Source: Siphonodentalium dalli
Lineage: Eukaryota > Mollusca > Scaphopoda > Gadilida > Siphonodentaliidae
Assembly (NCBI GenBank): GCA_032622095.1
Contig: CP136066.1
Span: 233,374,961 to 233,438,960, forward strand
Length of the DNA: 64,000 nt
Direction of reading: 5' to 3'
The first letter of the stretch is position 1. Every line of letters starts with the position of its first letter. A model generated the notes under the pieces. It had not been told where the DNA came from and did not search any database. It saw only the letters and a list, made by a program, of their open reading frames with translations. Position numbers and translations under genes: made by a program. Shown here piece by piece: positions 34,975 through 48,795 of the stretch.

Positions 34975-35269
34975 GTCTGTAAGTGGTGCTGATGGATAAT
35001 AACCCATGTATGTAAGGGGTGCTGATGGATAATAACCCATGTCTGTGAGTGATGCTGATGGATAATAACCCATGTATGTAAGTGGTGCTGATGGTTAATA
35101 ACCCATGTCTATAAGTGATGCCGATGGACAATAACCCATGTCTGTAAGTGATGCTGATGGATAATAACCCATGTATGTAAGTGGTGCTGATGGATAATAA
35201 CCCATGTCTGTAAGTGATGCCGATGGATAATAACCCATGTCTGTAAGTGATGCTGATGGATAATAACCC

Positions 35270-35902
35270 TTATTATATGACCATTACTTTCTACTCCAAA
35301 TCCCATAGTAAATTGCCATGCCTAATTATGAATAATTCCCAATGTCCACTGCTCCTTTTATACCTTTTATAGCGCCACAGGTTAATATAACGCTCAGCAG
35401 GTTAATATAACATTCCGCTGACTCTTACTATAAATAGATCTGGGTTTTCCCTACGCGCTAAATGTGACAGCCAATGACGTTGCGTACATTACGAATGGGG
35501 AATCTTGAAACTAGGTAGCCTGGTACGCATACGACTGACTCGCTTCTCGTCAGAAATACACGGGTGAAGCTTACTTGGCTCGGGAACCAGTCTAGAAAAC
35601 TGGGTCTAGAGAAACTACATTTGATTTGTGTTCATATGATATACCGATGATTTTGTTGAAAAAAAATTGAAAATGAAAGAGAAGTGTTTATCATTTATCA
35701 TATCTGAGTAGATTTCCCTTGCATTTGATATAATCGCCCGTCATATAATAAAACAGTTATTGCATTCCTCCTTGGTTAACATAAGGAATTATCAACCCTC
35801 GGAAGTTGATATTCACCGCGGCCTTCGGCCTTGGTGAATATCAACTTCCTCGGGTTGATAATTCCTTATGTTAACCTCGGAGGAATGCAATAATTGTATA
35901 AT
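35270..35902. repeat. 633-bp spacer, copy 2
   Basis: Same sequence as copy 1 at +928 bp, with the CACCGCGGCC hairpin variant near 35815. It marks the end of the first 2,841-bp block. Confidence 0.9.
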
Positions 35903-37182
35903 GTCTGTAAGTGGTGCTGATGGATAATAACCCATGTATGTAAGGGGTGCTGATGGATAATAACCCATGTCTGTGAGTGATGCCGATGGATAATAACCCA
36001 TGTATGTAAGTGGTGCTGATGGATAATAACCCATGTATGTAAGTGGTGCTGATGGATAATAACCCATGTATGTAAGTGGTGCTGATGGATAATAACCCAT
36101 GTCTGTAAGTGATGCCGATGGATAATAACCCATGTCTGTAAGTGATGCCGATGGACAATAACCCATGTATGTAAGTGATGCTGATGGATAATAACCCATG
36201 TCTGTAAGTGGTGCTGATGGATAATAACACATGTAAGTGATGCCGATGGTTAATAACCCATGTATGTAAGTGGTGCTGATGGTTAATAATCCATGTCTAT
36301 AAGTGGTGCTGATGGATAATAACCCTTGTCTATAAGTGGTGCTGATGGATAATAACCCATGTCTATAAGGGGTGCTGATGGATAATAACCCATGTCTGTA
36401 AGTGGTGCTGATGGATAATAACCCATGTCTATAAGTGGTGCTGATGGATAATAACCCATGTCTATAAGGGGTGCTGATGGATAATAACCCATGTCTATAA
36501 GTGATGCCGATGGATAATAACCCATGTCTATAAGTGGTGCTGATGGATAATAACCCATGTATGTAAGTGGTGCTGATGGATAATAACCCATGTATGTAAG
36601 TGGTGCTGATGGTTAATAACCCATGTGTGTAAGGGTGCTGATGGATAATAACCCATGTCTGTAAGTGGTGTTGATGGATAATAACCCATGTCTGTAAGTG
36701 GTGCTGATGGTTAATAACCCATGTATGTAAGGGGTGCTGATGGATAATAATCCATGTCTGTAAGTGGTGCTGATGGATAATAACCCATGTATGTAAGTGA
36801 TGCTGATGGATAATAACCCATGTATGTAAGGGGTGCTGATGGATAATAACCCATGTATGTAAGTGATGCTGATGGATAATAACCCATGTATGTAAGGGGT
36901 GCTGATGGATAATAACCCATGTATGTAAGTGATGCTGATGGATAATAACCCATGTCTGTAAGTGATGCTGATGGATAATAACCCATGTATGTAAGTGGTG
37001 CTGATGGTTAATAACCCATGTCCATAAGTGATGCCGATGGACAATAACCCATGTCTGTAAGTGATGCTGATGGATAATAACCCATGTATGTAAGTGGTGC
37101 TGATGGATAATAACCCATGTCTGTAAGTGATGCCGATGGATAATAACCCATGTCTGTAAGTGATGCTGATGGATAATAACCC

Positions 37183-37815
37183 TTATTATATGACCATTAC
37201 TTTCTACTCCAAATCCCATAGTAAATTGCCATGCCTAATTATGAATAATTCCCAATGTCCACTGCTCCTTTTATACCTTTTATAGCGCCACAGGTTAATA
37301 TAACGCTCAGCAGGTTAATATAACATTCCGCTGACTCTTACTATAAATAGATCTGGGTTTTCCCTACGCGCTAAATGTGACAGCCAATGACGTTGCGTAC
37401 ATTACGAATGGGGAATCTTGAAACTAGGTAGCCTGGTACGCATACGACTGACTCGCTTCTCGTCAGAAATACACGGGTGAAGCTTACTTGGCTCGGGAAC
37501 CAGTCTAGAAAACTGGGTCTAGAGAAACTACATTTGATTTGTGTTCATATGATATACCGATGATTTTGTTGAAAAAAAATTGAAAATGAAAGAGAAGTGT
37601 TTATCATTTATCATATCTGAGTAGATTTCCCTTGCATTTGATATAATCGCCCGTCATATAATAAAACAGTTATTGCATTCCTCCTTGGTTAACATAAGGA
37701 ATTATCAACCCTCGGAAGTTGATATTCACCGAGGCCTTCGGCCTTGGTGAATATCAACTTCCTCGGGTTGATAATTCCTTATGTTAACCTCGGAGGAATG
37801 CAATAATTGTATAAT
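37183..37815. repeat. 633-bp spacer, copy 3
   Basis: Copy 1 displaced by 2,841 bp, with the same hairpin variant. A 468-codon minus-strand frame starts here at 37219, crosses the 33-bp units and ends in the hairpin of copy 2 at 35813. Confidence 0.9.
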
Positions 37816-38110
37816 GTCTGTAAGTGGTGCTGATGGATAATAACCCATGTATGTAAGGGGTGCTGATGGATAATAACCCATGTCTGTGAGTGATGCTGAT
37901 GGATAATAACCCATGTATGTAAGTGGTGCTGATGGTTAATAACCCATGTCTATAAGTGATGCCGATGGACAATAACCCATGTCTGTAAGTGATGCTGATG
38001 GATAATAACCCATGTATGTAAGTGGTGCTGATGGATAATAACCCATGTCTGTAAGTGATGCCGATGGATAATAACCCATGTCTGTAAGTGATGCTGATGG
38101 ATAATAACCC

Positions 38111-38743
38111 TTATTATATGACCATTACTTTCTACTCCAAATCCCATAGTAAATTGCCATGCCTAATTATGAATAATTCCCAATGTCCACTGCTCCTTTT
38201 ATACCTTTTATAGCGCCACAGGTTAATATAACGCTCAGCAGGTTAATATAACATTCCGCTGACTCTTACTATAAATAGATCTGGGTTTTCCCTACGCGCT
38301 AAATGTGACAGCCAATGACGTTGCGTACATTACGAATGGGGAATCTTGAAACTAGGTAGCCTGGTACGCATACGACTGACTCGCTTCTCGTCAGAAATAC
38401 ACGGGTGAAGCTTACTTGGCTCGGGAACCAGTCTAGAAAACTGGGTCTAGAGAAACTACATTTGATTTGTGTTCATATGATATACCGATGATTTTGTTGA
38501 AAAAAAATTGAAAATGAAAGAGAAGTGTTTATCATTTATCATATCTGAGTAGATTTCCCTTGCATTTGATATAATCGCCCGTCATATAATAAAACAGTTA
38601 TTGCATTCCTCCTTGGTTAACATAAGGAATTATCAACCCTCGGAAGTTGATATTCACCGCGGCCTTCGGCCTTGGTGAATATCAACTTCCTCGGGTTGAT
38701 AATTCCTTATGTTAACCTCGGAGGAATGCAATAATTGTATAAT
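38111..38743. repeat. 633-bp spacer, copy 4
   Basis: Copy 2 displaced by 2,841 bp. After it the 33-bp satellite runs uninterrupted to 46097. Confidence 0.9.
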
Positions 38744-41700
38744 GTCTGTAAGTGGTGCTGATGGATAATAACCCATGTATGTAAGGGGTGCTGATGGATA
38801 ATAACCCATGTCTGTGAGTGATGCCGATGGATAATAACCCATGTATGTAAGTGGTGCTGATGGATAATAACCCATGTATGTAAGTGGTGCTGATGGATAA
38901 TAACCCATGTATGTAAGTGGTGCTGATGGATAATAACCCATGTCTGTAAGTGATGCCGATGGATAATAACCCATGTCTGTAAGTGATGCCGATGGACAAT
39001 AACCCATGTATGTAAGTGATGCTGATGGATAATAACACATGTCTGTAAGTTATGCTGATGGATAATAACCCATGTCTGTAAGTGATGCCGATGGATAATA
39101 ACCCATGTATGTAAGTGGTGCTGATGGATAATAACCCATGTCTGTAAGGGGTGCTGATGGATAATAACCCATGTATGTAAGTGGTGCTGATGGATAATAA
39201 CCCATGTCTGTAAGGGGTGCTGATGGATAATAACCCATGTATGTAAGTGGTGCTGATGGATAATAACCCATGTATGTAAGTGATGCCGATGGATAATAAC
39301 CCATGTCTGTAAGTGATGCCGATGGATAATAACCCATGTATGTAAGTGGTGCTGATGGTTAATAACCCATGTATGTAAGTGGTGCTGATGGATAATAACC
39401 CATGTCTGTAAGTGATGCCGATGGACAATAACCCATGTATGTAAGTGGTGCCGATGGATACTAACCCATGTCTGTAAGTGGTGCTGATGGATAATAACCC
39501 ATGTCTGTAAGTGATGACGATGGACAATAACCCATGTATGTAAGTGGTGCCGATGGATAATAACCCATGTATGTAAGTGGTGCTGATGGATAATAACCCA
39601 TGTATGTAAGTGGTGCTGATGGATAATAACCCATGTCTGTAAGTGGTGCTGATGGATAATAACCCATGTCTGTAAGTGATGCCGATGGATAATAACCCAT
39701 GTCTATAAGTGGTGCTGATGGTTAATAACCCATGTATGTAAGTGGTGCCGATGGATAATAACCCATGTATGTAAGTGGTGCTGATTGATAATAACCCATG
39801 TCTGTAAGTGATGCTGATGGATAATAACCCATGTCTATAAGTGGTGCTGATGGTAATAACCCATGTATGTAAGTGGTGCTGATGGATAATAACCCATGTC
39901 TGTAAGTGATGCCGATGGATAATAACCCATGTATATAAGTGGTGCTGATGGTAATAACCCATGTATGTAAGTGGTGCTGATGGATAATAACCCATGTCTG
40001 TAAGTGATGCCGATGGATAATAACCCATGTATATAAGTGGTGCTGATGGATAATAACCCATGTATGTAAGTGGTGCTGATGGATAATAACCCATGTATGT
40101 AAGTGATGCCGATGGATAATAACCCATGTATGTAAGTGGTGCTGATGGATAATAACCCATGTCTGTAAGTGATGCTGATGGATAATAACCCATGTCTATA
40201 AGTGGTGCTGATGGTAATAACCCATGTATGTAAGTGGTGCCGATGGATAATAACCCATGTATGTAAGTGATGCCGATGGATAATAACCCATGTATATAAG
40301 TGGTGCTGATAGTTAATAACCCATGTATGTAAGTGGTGCTGATGGATAATAACCCATGTCTGTAAGTGATGCTGATGGATAATAACCCATGTATATAAGT
40401 GGTGCTGATGGATACTAACCCATGTCTGTAAGTGATACCGATGGATAATAACCCATGTCTGTAAGTGGTGCCGATGGATAATAACCCATGTATGTAAGTG
40501 GTGCTAATGGATAATAACCCATGTCTGTAAGTGGTGCTGATGGATAATAACCCATGTATGTAAGTGATGCTGATGGATAATAACCCATGTCTGTAAGTGG
40601 TGCTGATGGATAATAACCCATGTATGTAAGTGGTGCTGATGGATAATAACCCATGTATGTAAGTGATGCTGATGGATAATAACCCATGTATGTAAGTGGT
40701 GCTGATGGATAATAACCCATGTCTGTAAGTGATGCTGATGGATAATAACCCATGTATGTAAGTGGTGCTGATGGTAATAACCCATGTCTGTAAGTGGTGC
40801 TGATGGATAATAACCCATGTCTGTAAGTGGTGCTGATGGACAATAACCCATGTCTGTAAGTGATGCCGATGGATAATAACACATGTCTATAAGTGGTGCT
40901 GATGGATAATAACCCATGTATGTAAGTGATGCTGATGGATAATAACCCATGTATGTAAGTGGTGCTGATGGATAATAACCCATGTCTGTAAGTGGTGCTG
41001 ATGGATAATAACACATGTCTGTAAGTGATGCTGATGGATAATAACCCATGTCTGTAAGTGATGCCGATGGATAATAACCCATGTATGTAAGTGGTGCTGA
41101 TGGATAATAACCCATGCCTGTAAGTGATGCCGATGGTAATAACACATGTCTGCAAGTGGTGCTGATGGATAATAACCCATGTCTATAAGTGATGCCGATG
41201 GATAATAACCCATGTATGTAAGTGATGCTGATGGATAATAACCCATGTATGTAAGTGGTGCTGATGGATAATAACCCATGTCTGTAAGTGGTGCTGATGG
41301 ATAATAACACATGTCTGTAAGTGATGCTGATGGATAATAACCCATGTCTGTAAGTGATGCTGATGGATAATAACCCATGTATGTAAGTGGTGCTGATGGA
41401 TAATAACCCATGTATGTAAGTGATGCCGATGGATAATAACCCATGTCTATAAGTGGTGCTGATGGATAATAACCCATGTATGTAAGTGATGCCGATGGAC
41501 AATAACCCATGTATGTAAGGGGTGCTGATGGATAATAACCCATGTCTGTAAGTGATGCCGATGGATAATAACACATGTATATAAGTGGTGCTGATGGATA
41601 ATAACCCATGTATGTAAGTGATGCCGATGGATAATAACCCATGTCTATAAGTGGTGCTGATGGATAATAACCCATGTATGTAAGTGATGCCGATGGACAA

Positions 41701-44700
41701 TAACCCATGTATGTAAGTGGTGCTGATGGATAATAACCCATGTCTGTAAGTGATGCCGATGGATAATAACCCATGTATGTAAGTGATGCTGATGGATAAT
41801 AAACCATGTCTATAAGTGATGCCGATGGATAATAACCCATGTCTGTAAGTGGTGCTGGTGGATAATAACCCATGTATGTAAGTGGTGCTGATGGATAATA
41901 ACCCATGTCTGTAAGTGGTGCCGATGGATAATAACCCATGTCTGTAAGTGGTGCCGATGGATAATAACCCATGTCTGTAAGTGATGCCGATGGATAATAA
42001 CACATGTCTGTAAGTGATGCCGATGGATAATAACCCATGTCTGTAAGTGATGCCGATGGATAATAACCCATGTCTATAAGTGGTGCTGATGGTTAATAAC
42101 CCATGTCTATAAGTGGTGCTGATGGATAATAACACATGTCTGTAAGTGGTGCTGATGGATAATAACCCATGTCTGTAAGTGATGCCGATGGATAATAACC
42201 CATGTCTGTAAGTGATGCCGATGGATAATAACCCATGTATGTAAGGGGTGCTGATGGATAATAACGCATGTATGTAAGTGGTGCTGATGGATAACAACCC
42301 ATGTCTGTAAGTGATGCCGATGGATAATAACCCATGTCTATAAGTGGTGCTGATGGATAATAACCCATGTCTGTAAGTGGTGCTGATGGATAATAACCCA
42401 TGTATGTAAGTGATGCTGATGGATAATAACCCATGTATGTAAGTGGTGCTGATGGATAATAACCCATGTCTGCAAGTGATGCCGATGGATAATAACCCAT
42501 GTCTGTAAGTGATGCCGATGGATAATAACCCATGTCTGTAAGTGATGCCGATGGATAATAACCCATGTCTGTAAGTGATGCCGATGGATAATAACCCATG
42601 TCTGTAAGTGATGCCGATGGATAATAACCCATGTCTGTAAGTGGTGCTGATGGATAATAACCCATGTCTGTAAGTGATGCCGATGGATAATAACCCATGT
42701 CTGTAAGTGGTGCTGATGGATAATAACCCACGTCTGTAAGTGGTGCCGATGGATAATAACCCATGTCTGTAAGTGATGCCGATGATAATAACCCATGTCT
42801 GTAAGTGATGCCGATGGATAATAACCCATGTCTGTAAGTGATGCCGATGGATAATAACCCATGTCTGTAAGTGATGCCGATGGATAATAACCCATGTCTG
42901 TAAGTGATGCCGATGGATAATAACCCATGTCTGTAAGTGATGCCGATGGATAATAACCCATGTCTGTAAGTGGTGCTGATGGATAATAACCCATGTCTGT
43001 AAGTGGTGCTGATGGATAATAACCCATGTCTGTATGTGGTGCCGATGGATAATAACCCATGTCTGTAAGTGATGCCGATGGATAATAACACATGTCTGTA
43101 AGTGATGCCGATGGATAATAACCCATGTCTGTAAGTGATGCCGATGGATAATAACCCATGTCTATAAGTGGTGCTGATGGTTAATAACCCATGTCTATAA
43201 GTGGTGCTGATGGATAATAACACATGTCTGTAAGTGGTGCTGATGGATAATAACCCATGTATGTAAGTGGTGCCGATGGATAACAACCCATGCCTGTAAG
43301 TGATGCCGATGGATAATAACCCATGTCTGTAAGTGGTGCTGATGGATAATAACCCATGTATGTAAGGGGTGCTGATGGATAATAACCCATGTCTGTAAGG
43401 GGTGCTGATGGATAATAACCCATGCCTGTAAGTGGTGCTGATTGTTAATAACCCATGTCTGTAAGGGATGCTGATGGATAATAACCCATGTATGTAAGGG
43501 GTGCTGATGGATAATAACCCATGCCTGTAAGTGATGCTGATGGATAATAACCCATGTCTGTAAGTGGTGCCGATGGATAATAACCCATGCCTGTAAGTGA
43601 TGCTGATGGATAATAACCCATGTCTGTAAGTGGTGCCGATGGATAATAACCCATGTCTGTAAGTGGTGCCGATGGATAATAACCCATGTATGTAAGTGAT
43701 GCTGATGGATAATAACCCATGTATGTAAGTGATGCCGATGGTAATAACCCATGCCTGTAAGTGATGCCGATGGATAATAACCCATGTATGTAAGTGATGC
43801 TGATGGATAATAACCCATGCCTGTAAGTGATGCTGATGGAAAATAACCCATGTCTGTAAGGGGTGCTGATGGACAATAACCCATGTCTTTAAGTGATGCC
43901 GATGGACAATAACCCATGTCTATAAGTGGTGCCGATGGATAATAACCCATGTATGTAAGTGGTGCTGATGGACAATAACCCATGTCTGTAAGTGATGCCG
44001 ATGGACAATAACCCATGTATGTAAGTGATACTGGTGGATAATAACCCATGTCTGTAAGTGATGCCGATGGACAATAACCCATGTCTATAAGTGGTGCCGA
44101 TGGATAATAACCCATGTATGTAAGTGGTGCTGATGGACAATAACCCATGTCTGTAAGTGATGCCGATGGACAATAACCCATGTATGTAAGTGATACTGGT
44201 GGATAATAACCCATGTCTGTAAGTGATGCTGATGGATAATAACCCATGTCTGTAAGTGATGCCGATGGACAATAACCCATGTATGTAAGTGATACTGGTG
44301 GATAATAACCCATGTATGTAAGGGGTGCTGATGGATAATAACCCATGTCTGTAAGTGGTGCTGATGGATAATAACCCATGTCTGTAAGGGGTGCTGATGG
44401 ATAATAACCCATGTATGTAAGTGGTACTGATGGATACTAACCAATGTCTGTAAGTGATGCCGATGGATACTAACCCATGTATGTAAGTGGTGCCGATGGA
44501 TAATAACCCACGTCTGTAAGTGGTGCTGATGGATAATAACACATGTCTGCAAGTGGTGCTGATGGATAATAACCCATGTCTGTAAGTGATGCCGATGGAC
44601 AATAACCCATGTCTATAAGTGGTGCTGATGGATAATAACACATGTATGTAAGTGGTGCTGATGGATAATAACCCATGTATGTAAGTGGTGCTGATGGATA

Positions 44701-46224
44701 ATAACCCATGTATGTAAGGGGTGCTGATGGATAATAACCCATGTATGTAAGGGGTGCTGATGGATAATAACCCATGTCTGTAAGTGATGCTGATGGATAA
44801 TAACCCATGTATGGAAGGGGTGCTGATGGATAATAACCCATGTATGTAAGTGATGCCGATGTACAATAACCCATGTATGTAAGTGGTGCTGATGGATAAT
44901 AACCCATGTATGTAAGTGATGCTGATGGATAATAACCCATGTCTGTAAGGGGTGCTGATGGTTAATAACCCATGCCTGTAAGTGGTGCTGATGGCTAATA
45001 ACCCATGTCTGTAAGTGGTGCTGATGGATAATAACCCATGTCTGTAAGTGGTGCTGATGGATAATAACCCATGTATGTAAGTGGTGCTGATGGATAATAA
45101 CCCATGTATGTAAGTGGTGCTGATGGATACTAACCCATGTATGTAAGTGATGCTGATGGATAATAACCCATGTATGTAAGTGGTGCTGATGGATAATAAC
45201 CCATGTATGTAAGTGGTGTCGATGGATAATAACCCATGTATGTAAGTGATGCCGATGGTAATAACCCATGTATGTAAGTGGTGCTGATGGATAATAACCC
45301 ATGTATGTAAGTGGTGCTGATGGATAATAACCCATGTCTGTATGTGATGCCGATGGATAATAACCCATGTCTATAAGTGGTGCTGATGGATAATAACCCA
45401 TGTATGTAAGTGGTGCTGATGGATAATAACCCATGTCTGTAAGTGATGCCGATGGTAATAACCCATGTATATAAGTAATGCCGATGGATAATAACCCATG
45501 TCTGTAAGTGGTGCTGATGGATAATAACACATGTCTGTAAGTGATGCCGATGGTAATAACCCATGTATGTAAGGGGTGCTGATGGATAATAACCCATGTC
45601 TGTAAGTGATGCCGATGGTAATAACCCATGTATGTAAGTGGTGCTGATGGATAATAACCCATGTCTGTAAGTGGTGCTGATGGATAATAACCCATGTATG
45701 TAAGTGGTGCCGATGGTAATAACCCATGTCTGTAAGTGGTGCCGATGGATAATAACCCATGTCTGTAAGTAATGCCGATGGTAATAACCCATGTATGTAA
45801 GTGGTGCTGATGGATAATAACCCATGTATGTAAGTGGTGCTGATGGATAATAACCCATGTCTGTAAGTGGTGCTGATGGATAATAACCCATGTATGTAAG
45901 GGGTGCTGATGGATAATAACCCATGTCTATAAGTGGTGCTGATGGATAATAACCCATGTATGTAAGTGGTGCTGATGGATAATAACCCATGTCTGTAAGT
46001 GGTGCTGATGGATAATAACCCATGTCTGTAAGTGATGCCGATGGATAATAACCCATGTCTGTAAGTGATGCCGATGGATAATAACCAATGTCTGTAATTC
46101 AAGAAATGTCGTCAAGTGTAATGAGCTCAACACATACATGCACAATCTATGCATGAATATTTTGATCACGTGACTACTCACCCGAGGTCAACACTGAGAG
46201 GTTTTGGCAGCCTGAAACAAAAAT

Positions 46225-46549
46225 GAAATAGAATTCATCATAATCATATAGGAATACTACATCCGGTGTTCCATATAATTCATCATAATCATATAGGAAT
46301 ACGACGTCCAGTGTTCCATAGAATTCATCGTAATCATATAGGAATACTACATCCGGTGTTCCATAGAATTCATCATAATCATATAGGAATACTACATCCG
46401 GTGTTCCATAGAATTCATCATAATCATATAGGAATATTACATCCGGTGTTCCATAGAATTCATCATAATCATATAGGAATACTACATCCGGTGTTCCATA
46501 GAGTTCATCATAATCATATAGGAATACTACATCCGGTGTTCCATATAAC
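46225..46549. repeat. 45-bp minisatellite, about 7 copies
   Basis: Unit contains ATAGAATTCATCATAATCAT and ACTACATCCGGTGTTCC. Copies differ by single bases. It begins about 130 bp after the 33-bp satellite ends. The open plus-strand frame is a 15-residue repeat, an artefact of the 45-bp period. Confidence 0.95.
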
Positions 46550-47399
46550 TGGAGTATGAGAAATAGTGAAACAATGGAGTTTGCCAGAAATAGGGGTGGG
46601 TGGATTCACTGAAAATTTGAAATACCACAACATTGTGAACACAAACCATATCAACAATATATCTATATTCACATTGGACGAATAAAGATAATGCTTTCAG
46701 AATCGATACATAATAATGGTCATATCAAAACGTACCAAGAATTATGTTCCTTGATTTTCGACCTAAATCTAATTTTTATGCACACAATTATAAATATATT
46801 GCATTTTTTTTACCAATGAGCACAAAAGAACAACAGTTGTTTTTTTCAAGCATGGCCACCTGCCTATGTGTGTTGAAAAACCTGTCTTCCAATAGAAATA
46901 TGAAGACAAAATTCAAACTTACGCCGTTGACAATTCAAGAGAAAGTTTAATGCAGACAACTGATGCAGGGGACATATTTTGGACGCTCAAAATGTACCCA
47001 TAAACTAGAGCCACTCTTGTGCAGGAACGCAACTGCTTAATATAGGCGTTTGGTGAAAATCACTTGCACATGGTTTTTTTTCAAAACTCTGGGGCATTTT
47101 CTAAATTACACAAATTCATATATATCTACAACGTGAATACTGTCAGAACCTACTGGTATTTCATACTTATAAAATCACCCGTATATAAACTTATGAGTCG
47201 TACTATTTTTCGCTCAGTTTTAAATTCGCCCACCAATAGGTGCGCGAAAAATAGTACCTCGCGAATTTAAATACAAGTAAGGTAGTGTACTCACATGTAT
47301 CCCTCATACTTTTTGATGTCGTGTTCCAATGGAACGACATGACAGCATTTGAAGTTTGACCGGCTGAAATTAACAAAAATAGTGATATCTATAACATAT
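46550..47399. other. Low-copy DNA with interleaved inverted repeats
   Basis: No gene is supported. At 47200-47270 two perfect inverted pairs interleave: GTACTATTTTTCGC (47200-47213) with its complement (47244-47257), and TTAAATTCGC (47220-47229) with its complement (47261-47270). Confidence 0.6.
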
Positions 47400-47410
47400 G
47401 GTGCGTGGTT

Positions 47411-48294
47411 ACTCGCTGGTAAGGCCTGATAATAGTGTGTCTGTACCCACATTGAGCCCCACATAGACTTAAGCAGACGACACTCTGTAGTGCATGATTC
47501 CAGCTGTGTGGGGCTCCCTGTGGGTTGTAACTCGCTGGTAAGGCCTGATTATAATATGGTGCAGAATAAGGTCCCGATGCAGAGGGTGAATTTCGTGACG
47601 CTGTCCCACACAACGGGCTAGTCTCACCAAATTCACCCACTGGGGATTCATTCTGCTTGGGCCTCATCCGCTTTGCTTTCATTAGACTTATTTACATATT
47701 CAACACGAACTGATCTAGATTATAAAGCTGAGCACGCTTATTGACTTGAATAATCATGCGTGTCGGAAAATCAAATTGTTCTTAAAAAAAAAAAATTACT
47801 CTGAAACTAGAATGATCTGCCAATAAATTTATACGTATCTATAGTATTAAATTAACATTGGTTTTAGTTACATTTCCCTTCTAGGAGTTTCTATATCCCC
47901 TAATTTGCAGAAGACAAAGTTCATAATTGAGGTGCCCAATGGGTGAACATCACCAACTTCAACTGGAACTTCAATCTGATCCTAGGTCTGCCATAGCAGT
48001 TGATGGCCTAAGCAGAATGAGGTCCCCAGAGGGTGAATTTAGTGATGCTAGCCCGCTATGCGGGGTAGAGTCACTAAATTCACCCTCTGGGGACCTCATT
48101 CTGCAAATGACAGACACGCTATTTGCAGGCTTGTACAGTAATGTATAAGACATCCATCTCAAACTTCACTAATAAACTTTAATGTTTAACCCACAGGGAG
48201 CCTCACACAGATGAAAGCATGCACAACAGAGTGTCGTCTGATCCAGTCTATGTGGGGCTCTCTATGGGTTAGACACATGCTATTTGCAGGCTTG
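47411..48294. mobile_element. Nested symmetric hairpin transposon related to the hAT-like family
   Basis: Read inwards from both sides the order is the same. First an outer terminal repeat (47411-47444; 48272-48294, GCTATTTGCAGGCTTG). Then a hairpin of ACCCACA...GTGGGT type (47445-47525; 48188-48270). Then an inner terminal repeat (47530-47560; 48107-48133), an AGAGGGTGAATTTAG hairpin (about 47566-47660; 48005-48106) and a shared core (47820-48000) that matches 15545-15740 in inverse orientation. The left side carries about 155 bp of extra sequence between hairpin and core (about 47676-47825). No single clean target duplication is visible. Small ORFs here are hairpin frames. Confidence 0.75.
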
Positions 48295-48299
48295 TACAG

Positions 48300-48650
48300 T
48301 GTAGTAGTATCTTTTATTATATACTTGCCCATAAAATAGCGGGAAATTACCGAAACGTAGATCGTTGTATTTATCTCTAGATATAGCGTTATTTCACTGT
48401 AGCTTATCGACGGTTTACACGAGCGATAAAAATGAAGACAAATTCTAAAACCGCGCGTTATATTAAATTATCTGAAAATGTATAGATCATAACCCATAAC
48501 CTTATTCGAAACAAGAGTTATTTCTTCTAATTTAATCAGTCATTTCACAGGAGAACCACCATACGTAGAAGGCAGAAGTAAAACAAGCGAAAAACTTTCC
48601 GAAGAAAATCATACACTCTTGAAAAAAACTGCAAAAAAAAAAACCACTGC
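48300..48650. other. Low-copy DNA, no gene seen
   Basis: AT-rich, with no recognised feature. Confidence 0.4.
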
Positions 48651-48795
48651 AATTATCGATTGATCATGCAAGTGTCGCCAGTAATTATCGATTGATCATG
48701 CAAGTGTCGCCAGCTATTATCGATTGATCATGCAAGTGTCGTCAGCTATTATCGATTGATCATGCAAGATCATGCAAGTGTCGCCAGCTATTCGT
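48651..48795. repeat. 32-bp minisatellite, about 4 copies
   Basis: Unit ATTATCGATTGATCATGCAA followed by GTGTCGCCAGCT. The last copy has an internal GATCATGCAA duplication. Confidence 0.9.

Larger units (their letters stand above)
33340..39040. repeat. Tandem duplication of a 2,841-bp higher-order block
   Basis: Sequence from about 33340 recurs 2,841 bp downstream until about 39037, including two spacers, hairpin variants and the order of 33-bp variants. The first and third spacer hairpins read CACCGAGGCC and the second and fourth CACCGCGGCC, which confirms the 2,841-bp register. I found no difference between the copies where I compared them. Nested inside each block is a 928-bp period (spacer plus nine 33-bp units). 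Confidence 0.9.
31512..46097. repeat. 33-bp satellite, about 370 units in five blocks, with spacers
   Basis: Unit GTAAGTGGTGCTGATGGATA followed by ATAACCCATGTCT, always in the same orientation. Blocks are 31512-34341, 34975-35269, 35903-37182, 37816-38110 and 38744-46097, separated by four copies of one 633-bp spacer. Variant sites are GTGGTGCTG/GTGATGCCG/GTGATGCTG, CATGTCTG/CATGTATG/CATGTCTA, and GGATAATAAC with single-base losses. All three minus-strand frames lack stops in the consensus, giving overlapping frames to 641 codons. Plus-strand frames are closed by TAATAA. Coding is not supported by any start, splice or domain evidence outside the spacer. Confidence 0.97.

Noticed and set aside
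31464-46102. Many overlapping minus-strand ORFs up to 641 codons with GYYPSAPLT-, GLLSISTTY- and WVIIHQHHL-type 11-residue repeats, as in structural or adhesive proteins
   Set aside because: The 33-bp consensus happens to lack stops in all three minus frames (probability roughly 0.2 for a random 33-mer). Frames change within the array without consequence, and no frame looks favoured. Only the spacer-linked version is kept as a tentative finding.
47389-48162. Several 60-100-codon ORFs with SPEGEFSDAS/NSPSGDLIL motifs, also at 15.3-15.9 kb and near 2.0 kb
   Set aside because: They are translations of the AGAGGGTGAATTTAG hairpin of the hAT-like family and recur wherever the hairpin does.
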